From contig BSYO01000016.1 in the NCBI GenBank assembly GCA_033239525.1, forward strand, positions 3,855,045 through 3,919,044: 64,000 nt of DNA, in the 5' to 3' direction. Both the position numbers and the translations under genes were made by a program. Below, piece by piece: positions 22,920 through 33,400 of the stretch. The notes under the pieces were generated by a model, which saw nothing but the letters and a program-made list of their open reading frames with translations, searched no databases and was not told the origin of the DNA. The DNA is from Nepenthes gracilis (Eukaryota > Streptophyta > Magnoliopsida > Caryophyllales > Nepenthaceae). How positions within the stretch are numbered: the stretch's first letter is position 1; each line of letters opens with the position of its first letter.

Positions 22920-24300
22920 ATTCACTCATATTGTGACGGACCATCATAATCTAATCAGAATTTGACAATGTTCTGTTTACAAAATGATCGTCAAACTAAA
23001 TATAAACCTGTACAATATATAAAAACCATCAAAAATGAAACATCTAGTCAAACACAGGATCCACATTGCCACGTTATATTCGTGGCTCTAATATTGCATC
23101 TTCGGATACAACATTGGAACAAAGAGATGTCATTAGGTACCTGAATCAAGCCATAATAAGCTGTAAAAAATATAAAATTATCAATATAAAGTGAAAACTA
23201 ACTCATCAGAACACCGTCAATATACACAATATACATCAACATGTCCACTTAAAACTATACAAGTCTCCCATACATGTATACAAAACTATAAAACCCATGA
23301 CTACAAAATCTTCTTCTAAATCCTCAACCTAGCCAAACTGAGACCTCTACTCCTCCTTGTAGAGTATATGCTCGTTCTCATCTAAAGGCAAGAAAATATC
23401 AATGACTAAGTCGAATGTTCAGTAAGGCACAACATAACAAAGACAATAAGTAATATACTCAAAATAAATTAAGAGAAGGTAATAGGACCATAATATAGAT
23501 GCATATATATGAAGTATAATCAAATATATTTTTGAAACACATATAACTCTCCACATTTCATCTTTCTTTTCTTTAGGTTCTAAAATATACAGAAATATGT
23601 TCATCTTTAGGGATCAGGATTAGTAGGTCTTACGAGCTAACAGTGTGGCCGAACGAGGAAAGAAATGTGTATACTTTCACACATTTTAAGGTATTACCTG
23701 CGCAATTCAAATACCCCATGGTGAGCAGTATACCTTTAACCCAATGTACAGGGTTATAAAATTTATGCCACCATATTTTTCGTAGCCAAGAGGTAGTCCT
23801 CGGTTTATCACAGTAATATCCTAAGATATGTCAGAAAATACTACCCACTGAAATATAAATTATTGGTCCAATTTTATAATTACTTATTCTTTAGAAAAAT
23901 TTTATACTTCATTCTTCACACTTCATTCTCACTCCCTGGAGAACGGTTCATCAAAACTTAGCATACCATGAAAATTGCTTCTTATACTTATCATATCTCG
24001 TATAATTTTTGGATACAGATACAAATAATCATTTTTTTGAGCATACTAAAATACGTTTTAATATTCTTATGAGTCTAAATCTTTACATGATTTTAAATCC
24101 ATGCACAACTCAACATAAAGCTTGGAGAATTTAGAAAATTCTTACTACAATGAACCAAACAAAACTTTATAGCTTTTGAACTACGAATTCCTTCTCACAA
24201 GGTAACTCACATAATTTTTAAAATATACAAAATATTATATACAAAATACATGTAAATAAATATCATGTAGTCACATCCACAAACTATAGTTCCAATTTTT
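22920..24300 (-). mobile_element. LTR-like repeat, third member of the dispersed family
   Basis: Similar in order to 15480-16560 and 10320-11290 (see the CACAGTAATATCCTAAGA and TTCAGTAAG blocks). Non-coding on both strands. Probably the antisense strand of a long gypsy LTR. Confidence 0.45.
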
Positions 24301-24356
24301 TAAAACTAAATCATGCAAAATTCTCAAAATAAATGGGTAAAAAGGAGGTTTTTACC

Positions 24357-24581
24357 CAATCAAAAATCTTTTAGGTTGAATTCATAATACAAGTTTAAAT
24401 TAATGGTTATTTTTATTAATGGTTATTGATGCGGTTATTTTTATCCTTTCTCAACTATTTTTACTTACCCAAAAAAAAAAGTTAAAATTAATGGTTAGGT
24501 TTTTTGTTTGACTTTGCAACTAACATGACTCATTATTATTCCTAACATATGTTAGCCAATTCCATGATGTTATATATTAAT

Positions 24582-24639
<58 letters not shown>

Positions 24640-26085
24640 TGTATGTATGTATGTATATGTGTGTGTGTGCGCGCGCGCGTGTGCACGCGCGCTACTAAAA
24701 AGATATGCAACTATGGCTTCAGTAATTGAAATTAATGATCGTAATAACCCAACAATTTTTGTAACTATGACAACTCTTTTTCTATATTAATTTTAGGGGT
24801 CAACCTAATTATAAGCTACCTACCACCAAAAAGAATGTCTTGTTTAGGAGTTAGACCATTTTAACTACCTAAGAATAAAACTAATCAACCTAATAAATTA
24901 TCAAAAAAAATAAATAAATTATGCAATATAACTACACTTTTCTAGTTTAGTTAAGATTGGATATGCTATTGAGAGAAAATATATATGTAGCGAGCATATA
25001 TATATATAAGATAAAATTTAAACAAATTCAATTGTGTAGTTTTTGTAGTGGTATAGTAGAGAAATATATACATCATTTATAAAAGAAATATGAAAAAAAA
25101 AGTTCATATGTTATAATATTTGTTGTAGATGAGAACTTATATTTCGATGGTTGCCTATATCAATTTATATGTATCCTTGTGGGTCATAATAAGGATTGGC
25201 CAGCTATTTATAGTTTTCGGGATGAAGTAGATGGCTTGATTGGCCACAACTATTATGAAAATTTTGATTTTTTTTTTTCTTGAAGGAAGAAAAAAATAAG
25301 TCATTAGATTGAATTTTTTGTTTATTTAAATTTGTCAATTTTATCCAATCAAAAATCTTTTAGGTTGAATTAAGAATAAAAGTTAAAAATAATGTGTAGG
25401 TTTTCTTGTTTGATTTTTTTACTGACACAACACATTATCATCCCTACATGTATTAGCCAACCCAACTATATTAAATGTTAGTCCTATATATATATACATA
25501 CACACATGGGCTACTAAAAAGATATGTACTTAAAACTACAATAATTGAAATGATTGATGGTAATAGCCCTACAATTTTTATAACTATGACCACTCTTTTT
25601 CTATATTAATTTTCAGGGGCAACCTAGTTATAAGCTACCTACCAACAAAAAGAATGTCTTGCTTTGGAGTTAGAACATTTTAACTACCAAAGAATAAAAC
25701 TAACAAAACCTAATAAATTATCATAAATAAATAAAGAAATAAATTATGCAACATAACTACACTTTTCTAGTTTAGTTAAGATTGGATATGTAATTGAGAA
25801 AAAAGATATATGTAGCAAGCACATATACATGGTAAAATAAAAAAATTTCAATCAAATAGTTTCTACAGTGGTATAGTAGAAAAATATATACATCATTTCT
25901 AAAAAAATATGAAGAAAAGTTCATATGTTATAATATTTGTTATAGACAATGACTTATATTTTAACTATAGCGTATATCAATTTATATGTGCCTTTGTGGG
26001 TCGTAACAAAGATTGGCTGGCAATTTATGGTGTTGGGTATGAACTAGATGGCTTGATTGGCCACAACTATTATGAAAAATAATTG
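24357..26085 (+). repeat. Tandem duplication (two diverged ~0.8-0.95 kb units) upstream of the peptide gene
   Basis: Unit 1 (about 24357-25262) and unit 2 (about 25344-26080) share long blocks in the same order: CAATCAAAAATCTTTTAGG, GCTACTAAAAAGATATG, TAAGCTACCTACCA, AGAATGTCTTG, TTCATATGTTATAATATTTG and GATGGCTTGATTGGCCACAA. Unit 1 contains the expanded microsatellite at 24584-24692, where unit 2 has only a short TA/CA run (25485-25507). The duplication ends about 500 bp before the peptide gene's ATG, so it could have doubled upstream regulatory sequence. Confidence 0.8.
24584..24692. repeat. Compound microsatellite, 109-bp alternating purine-pyrimidine tract
   Basis: (TA)n passes into (TGTA)n, then (TG)n, then (CG)n and GTGTGCACGCGCGC, with no break in purine-pyrimidine alternation across the tract. 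The GC/GT end is the type of sequence known to form left-handed Z-DNA under negative supercoiling. Confidence 0.9.
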
Positions 26086-26496
26086 TTCTCCTCCAAATCT
26101 TAAATTAGATGTATGGGTGACATATATTTATATTTAACTTGCCAATCCAATCTCGACCAAATAAAATTCTACATATTTTTTGATTGAATAACCCAAAAAC
26201 ATGTTCAGCTTGTTTGTTGGTTGGTTTGAGTTATAAGCAATCCACATGGTCTAACTCAAAAATAAGCTTTCCTTTTTACCTCTTGTTGTTGTCAATAGCT
26301 AGGTGGGTCCTTAAAATTCAACTTTGATAGTATTGAATATTAATCCAATTGAGTAGTTAAAAGTGATATAGAAAAGAGTTGTGAGTAGTTATGAATATTA
26401 GTTAGTTGTAGAGTTATGAAAATCCATAATTCCGATTACTGTAGTTATAGGCTTACGTATATGTCCTACATATGCTCCTCCAAAGGAATTTCATAC

Positions 26497-26504
26497 TATA
26501 AATT
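26497..26504 (+). promoter_or_regulatory. Probable TATA box of the secreted-peptide gene
   Basis: TATAAATT lies 79 bp before the ATG at 26583. A second TATATATGG run follows at about 26509. Spacing fits a plant RNA polymerase II promoter with a short leader. Confidence 0.5.
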
Positions 26505-26582
26505 CTTTATATATGGAGAAAACTCAGGTCCAATCCATCTAGTGTTCAACTAATCACTATCTTCGACAATCACTGAATTGCA

Positions 26583-27520
26583 ATGCTGATGGGTGGTACA
26601 TCTACTAAGCTTAAATCTGTGTATGCAATTTTAATCATACTCATGGTGGTTGCTACAACACTTGCAGATGTGACTTCCATGTCCAATATTCTAGTTCTGA
26701 TTTAGCTCAACTGGATGAGAGTAAAAGTTCTACTCAAAACTATGGAACATATATTTCTTCCATTGGGCCTAAAGACGATGCCAAACTTGCTGAGATGTTA
26801 CACTGTAATAGTCCGAGAAGGTCCCCATCCCTTGTCTAATCCATTGGTGTCTGAGGTAATTGATCATACTTGTTTCATCAATCAATTTATGTAATGTTAT
26901 GCTTAAAATTTTCTTATGTGCTACAATTTTATACATTAATAATGCAAAGCATAAAGTCAGCTTGGAAAAATGGTTTGGGATTACATCTTATGAGTAAGTT
27001 TAATATGGATGATTAATCAATAATTTATAAAAATATTGTTTAAGATTTCATCATTGAAATTGAAAAGTTCTCCTCCTCATATGAAATCACATCTTATAAT
27101 GTCTACATTTTTATTCAAATTTAATTTAATTTTCTTCGGCTTTAGTTTCTTGTTCATGTATAGAAACACCAAATTCTTTTGATTTTAATACAAATATCAT
27201 ATCTTAAATTTACAGTTCAATCTTACTATAATTGATAATAATCTAAGATTTGGCATATGGACATCAATAGTGGAACATGAATCATAATATTACTATAATT
27301 GTGGTTTAAACGTTAAAAAAATAATAATGCCATTTCTCTTTAAGTCCAATACATTAACAATTTTCACATTATCCTACAAGCCAATGAATATAAACATTAT
27401 CATATGTTATATATATATATATATATATTGACTCTTTTCTATTATGTTGCAGAAAATAATTCATAAGACAAGCTTGGTGGAGTGAAGGCCAAAAGGAGGT
27501 TGTTGAAATAAAGATAGTCT
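26583..27520 (+). pseudogene. Small secreted-peptide gene, frameshifted copy
   Basis: ATG 26583 opens MLMGGTSTKLKSVYAILII, a clear signal peptide (Lys-containing start, hydrophobic core to about residue 27, then ATTLADVT). Compared with the inverted copy at 13838-13626, one base is missing near 26676, so the frame ends within about 14 codons. In the original frame the mature part continues LAQLDES...YISSIGPKDDAKLAEM, then RRSPSL, where GTC-TAA (26837) creates another stop. A GTAATT donor follows at about 26855, and TTATGTTGCAG at 27442-27452 precedes a short second exon ending AAATAAAGATAG. The family is unrecognised. Either this copy is dead or the sequence contains an error. Confidence 0.55.
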
Positions 27521-28289
27521 AAATGAAAGAACTGCCAGTATCATAAATAAAATCGTCATGTTATGACTTACATTTTTCTTATTTTACATCAAACGCCCAC
27601 CATGTCTTGGGCTAAATAACCGTCCCTTTCCTCAAATAAAGTTGTCCCACCACAGCTCATCTTAATAAATTTCAACTATAATAAATAAAAATATTAATAT
27701 ATATCCACCGTATTTTACCATTTTTCTCCGAATGTTTTGATTTGTTCTTATTAATGAATTGGAAAAAGTAGACTCATCAGCAAAGGACAGGACATGTCAA
27801 TGATTTATTAAATGCCATTAACATAATCCTCCAACTAGATTTACAAAATGAACCAACAAATGTCTTTGAAATGATTAATAAACCTTCATATTTTGCAAAA
27901 GTTTGCTAATAAATTTGGTATAATATTGTCCTCTTTTAACATTAAAACTTCAAGCATGAAAAGATCATATAAGAAATGAATTATATAGAATAAAGAAAAT
28001 CAATCTATTCCATCTAGTTACATAAGCAATCTTTGTTATCATTATCATTACTCCATTTGTTATTGGAATAATATTATGATAACATCTTTTAGAAATCTTT
28101 GAGATGTTTTCTAAAAAAGTAATGTCATATTTATCTATTCACATTAACAAGCCAACATAAAATTGATAGATTAATAAATATCAAATCCTATATAAATAAA
28201 ATACAAAATCAAAATAGAAGTACAAGCAAGATCAACAAAAAAAAAGTAAAAATAATAATAATAATAAGAGAAATAAAATTTCATGTTTC

Positions 28290-29760
28290 ATAAAGAGACA
28301 TCCCAAAAGAAAAGAGAGAAGACCACCAATGAGAGGTCCCCTTGTCCAATGGAGCCCACTTGGCCCTCAACAAAATAAAAAATCGTTAACAAATTCAAAA
28401 AGAACACAAGCTAGGAGAGATAGGAGGCAACCACAAATTTCAAACTTGCATTTCTCATCTGAGAAGCAAATCATGGTCCTATCAAGGCCACTACAAAGTA
28501 ACCATTTTCTCCTAGAAAATGGCCCCAAATAGCATCCGTAATGGATTGGATGGAGGGAGCATTAGCCTGACTGAAGATAATATTATTATAATTTTTCCAA
28601 ATGAGGATCAAGGGTGATGTGCGGGCTGACATTGATGAGTTAGGGACCTTGCCAAGCATTAGAATCCCAATTAGCGATAATCATTAGCTGCCCCAAAGGC
28701 CAAGAACAAGCAATCCTTTCATAGATCTCCGGTTGCGCCTTCTGCTAAAAGCAAAATATAACAAAGAGATGAGAATAGGTGTCATCAACGAATTCACAAA
28801 AAGTACAAAGAGGCAATTCTTAAGGAAAAAAACTAGTGCATCATACTAATTCTACCAAAAGCTAGATGTTAACAGTATGGGAGGGGCAGTAACGCTATCA
28901 AAAACCCGGAAATACCAAGAGACTTTGTTATAAGGAGGCTAAAAAATGCACCAATAGGTGTGCAAAGAGAATTTTCAACTACACCTTGGGGCCCATTTGA
29001 TATAATTGATAATCTATTGCTTATTTATTAATCTCCTACAATGGATGGCAGTCCAACTAGGATGTGATAAGGCCACCCACAACATGTCGTGCCATAGTAC
29101 ACCATCTTAGAAAATTATCATAAATGACAGAAGACACTTCTGCATTCAAATCAAGCCCCATTCCAAGGGTGATATGCACCAGGAATGTAAACATAAGGGA
29201 CCCAACAAGATTGCAGGAGTCTAACTAGAGAAACATGCTCTTGCTATTGCTAAAAATTTGTTTAATGAACGGCCGAATAAAGGTTTAGAGCTTAATTATC
29301 TTCTAGTAATTTCATGGGACAAATTGAGAATTTTAATTATCAAAACACAACAGTCATTGATGCGGTTCAACCTGGTCCAATTGACCCAAATAGCATTGGA
29401 GTCCCCATCTACAATGCACCACATATGCCAAGAGAGAACAGCTTTATTCCAAGCATAGATATTTTAATCCCCAGCCCTCCATCATCTTGAATTTTACAAT
29501 CAATATTCCAAGCAACTTTTGCCAAGTATATACCATCAAGCAATCCATACCACAGAAAACGCTACAGATCAAATCCATCAACTTGAGGTTACTCTTACAT
29601 GGGATGAATAAGCTGCACTATACGGGCAAATGAGACCAAAAGATTTTTCCACAATTTGATTCTCCCAAAGACTTTATCAATCGGGCATTGGATATAAACA
29701 CCAATCAATTTAGACATTATTTGACCACGTAATCAATTAAATGGCACAAACTAATCTCTA
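28290..29760 (-). mobile_element. LINE (L1-type) 3' fragment, degenerate
   Basis: On the minus strand, 29720-29560 reads GVYIQCPIDKVFGRIKLW, then KNLLVSFARIVQLIHPM and FLWYGLLDGIYLAKVAW. This is the conserved region downstream of the reverse transcriptase in plant LINEs (RI..WK.K.LSFAGR.QLI...FLWxG). Further on (28800-28680) it reads LFVLFVNSLMTPILISLLYFAF, in the position of the C-terminal zinc-binding domain (zf-RVT). Many stops interrupt it, and the endonuclease and RT core are absent, as in a 5'-truncated copy. The right end abuts the 3' flank of the BTL1-like gene. Confidence 0.75.
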
Positions 29761-30421
29761 TGACTTGCCCATACTTCAATTCAAACCACTTTCACACTAC
29801 AATACGGACTCTGTAAACAAGCAAATATATTGAGCAACAAGATCATACAACTAAAGCAACAAACTATCATAATATATGAAACTACAGAAATAGATCAAAA
29901 TAATATTTCATGAGATAGATCACGTATCAAGATACTCAACAGAAAGAAAATTAGGTGCTGCTTAGGCAAGGCCAAAGCAAAATCAGATGATTACCGGTCG
30001 TCCTGAAATTTCACGCAGAGCTTCAGCCCAACAAGATGTTTAATCTGCCATCATATTGACATTGTAACGAAAAAGACTGCTACATAGGTACTACAAGCTC
30101 CGTAAAAATTCAATCACACTCAGTATTATCCCTACAATGCAAATAAGTTTGCTTTTTTGAAAGTCATGACTTTCATGTTACAAAAATTAACTATTGTTAC
30201 ATCAAAACTCACCATCCAAGAAGAAAAAGGTCAAAATTTGGGGAAATTGCCAAAAGCTCAAGCTGGATCTCCCCACTAATAAAATTGGGGACAAGATGAA
30301 GAGTATGGAATTGGCTTTTTATGAGCAATGACGTTAGAAGGCATCTAAATCCATATTGATGCATCCATGCTAGCGAACCTACAAAAAAATAGATGAACAA
30401 TAACCCTAAAATATTTCTCTT
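29761..30421 (-). other. 3' flank of the BTL1-like gene
   Basis: Sequence between the LINE fragment and the carrier stop codon. It probably contains the 3' UTR, but I could not place a convincing AATAAA signal. Confidence 0.35.
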
Positions 30422-33400
30422 TCATGAATGGTGTCTCTCGACAAGCAATATGTCTTTCCAAGCTTCGTAGAACATCCATGTAATGCCTGAATTTGGCATG
30501 ACTTTCAGGCAACTCGCTCCCCATCCTCTGTAGAGTCCCATTAGACCTTCTTCTTGGACAACTTCAGACAGTGCTGCAGCCATGTTAGCTGGGCACTTAC
30601 CTCTGAGTGCACCTACCATGAGCCGTTTCCTCGCCACCTCAAGTGGAAAGCTAATTGTGCTCGCTGTCAAACCTGTTTCCAGTGCAAAATAGAACCTGAA
30701 AGTTATTGCGTGAAGTTCATCTAATTCTACAAGGTCATAAATGTGTGGCAGCTGAAATGAAATATGAAGAACAATATGCTTTTGATAGAACTTATAGCCT
30801 TTTTTCTATGGAAAACCACAAGACGTGTCAAAATTACCTTCCTTAAGGCTTATACACACCATATAATTGTAAACAGGTAAATGAGAATCGTCTCTAAGAT
30901 ACAATGAGAGCTTTGTTTGATTGTATTTCATGCTAAAAAAATCAAACCCAGAACTTTCAACTGGAAATCAGATTATCAATAGCTTAAGCATTGTTCTTTG
31001 TAAGTAATCTCTATATTGGATCTAGTGTGCTTTCCATCCCTCCAAACTGAATATTTATGTTAGTTAGTAGTTAGGATATTTGATGATTGTATTGGTTGAG
31101 AAAACTATAAAAACTATCAATCGACCGCCATCACATGTGGAGTGATCCGTCATTGACATGCAGAACATGCTACACCGTTATGAAAATATCTAACATCTTC
31201 TAAGTACAGTTTTTCTCTAAGTTTAGAAGAAGCTTTAAATTGGACATTCTACAAATAAATGCAATTTTAGAACTCATTTTAAGAACTTGAAAGGAAGCCT
31301 TGATATAATAATAAAGTCGTCACGGATGATATAATGGTTACAAGTTCTAATCATGGAAATAGCCTCTTTCGTGATATAAGATAGAATCGTATACAATAGA
31401 CCGAAAAATAGTTTGACCTTCCTTCAACAGCATGTATAATGAGAACTTCGTGCTCTAAGTTGCCATTTTTATCACAATAGTGCGTGCATCATGTAATATC
31501 AAGAATAGGGCAATGCAGTCTAGCAAACAGTCACTAGGCATCAAGTAGTAATATAAATATTAACCAATATGTACCAATATCGAATCTTCTAATACCGATA
31601 TTTTTCAATATTGTGACAATATCGTAATATGTTACTATATTGACAATAAATCAATTATTACAGCTCTATTAACTTGTAATTTTCAAAAAAAATTCTTCCA
31701 ATATGTCCGATATAGATTTGTATTGTCCAATATATCTGATAACAATATGGCCACAATCTATACCAATACTGATATCTATATCAAATATTTTCATCCATTC
31801 TCACCTGAAAGAGCACCGACCAAAAGCATCTCCCCACGGTTCAGAGAAGTTTTATTCATTCTAACACAGTAGGATTTCTTCAGTGTGTCATACATGAAAT
31901 AGTAGCAGGTGCTGTACGGAAGCATCCCCATGAGGGTAGGTGAGACGCCAGCATATAGAGCACCAAGTCCACCTTCCTTATAAATCTTGCCGAAGTGCTA
32001 ATGTTATATTTTGGTAGTCTTCAGGTCTTACAGTCAATCGATCCTGTAGAGAAAGCAATATAGATGAGAAATGCTTGATTAAGAATCCACAAAAGGATGC
32101 AAGAACAAAACCCGAAAAAGAGTGAAGTACAATCTACCAATCAAAATATATATAACGGTATCAGACCCCAATACATAAATTTTTGGATACCGCAAAAAAC
32201 CGCAGTATATAACCTTATCGGTAATATATTACGATATATTGATAGTTATTTCATCTTATTTCCTTTTCTTCTTTCGCATGTCAGAGCCTCCTGTTTTTCT
32301 TCTCCTCTTCATTTTTGTCTAGCATCCCAAATGAATGAACCACTCAATTTTTTTTTTCCAAATCTAACGCAATTAAATCATACATTAACCTTAATATCCT
32401 AATTTCATCTCAACTTGTTTTCATCGGCATAGTCCCATGTGTCATAAGTATTCATGTGGTCAAAAAATAGGCCCATCGCTCAACTTCACCCTAAGCTATT
32501 CACGACGTGTGTATGACGATGTGTATATTGATAGTTATTTCATCTCATTTCCTTTTCTTCTTTCGCATGTCAGAGCCTCCTGTTTTTCTTCTCCTCTTCA
32601 TTTTTGTTTAGCATCCCAAATGAATGAACCACTCAATTTTTTTTTTCCAAATCTAACGCAATTAAATCATACATTAACCTTAATATCCTAATTTCATCTC
32701 AACTTGTTTTCATCGGCATAGTCCCATGTGTCATAAGTATTCATGTGGTCAAAAAACAGGCCCATCGCTCAACTTCACCCTAAGCTATTCACGACGTGTG
32801 TATGACGATGTGTGCAAAAGGTAACCACGGTTCTATGGTTCATTTCATTCTCGACGGCATAGCCCCCTTGAGTTATAAGCGGTCATGTGGTCAAAAAACA
32901 AACTGATTGCTCAATGTGTTTTATAAAGATAACTGTTGTGATATTTATTGCTTATTGCAAAGTTATTCCTAGATTTAATTGTATTTCGCATGACTTTATT
33001 GTTTCATGTTTGCTAGCATTTTAATTATTCTTGAAGTGTTGATTTCATTTAATAAAATTACCTAAAACCCTTCAAATAGGAAAACAAATGTGATTAAATA
33101 AAGTTAAATTCTAGTATATAACTTGGTTTTAAAGTAGTTAAGAAAAAAATTATGTTTGATACCAATACATATCACCCACATGGCTGATACCAATATTGCC
33201 ATAACTAATACCCATAACATCACTCGAGACATGCAAACAAAGAGCATAGGTCAATAATTTGGAAAACACTATGGAATGCAAAATACAATAGCTTATGACT
33301 TGTTGTTTCGTTACTTACTAACGCATTATTTATTATTATAGTGTTAATTTTATTTAATAAAATTGACTAAAACCATTGAAATAGATAAAATGTGATCAAA

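Noticed and set aside
32097..32691. Two ORFs (101 and 84 aa) with identical C-termini
   Set aside because: They arise from the intronic 289-bp tandem duplication, in an intron of the carrier gene on the other strand.
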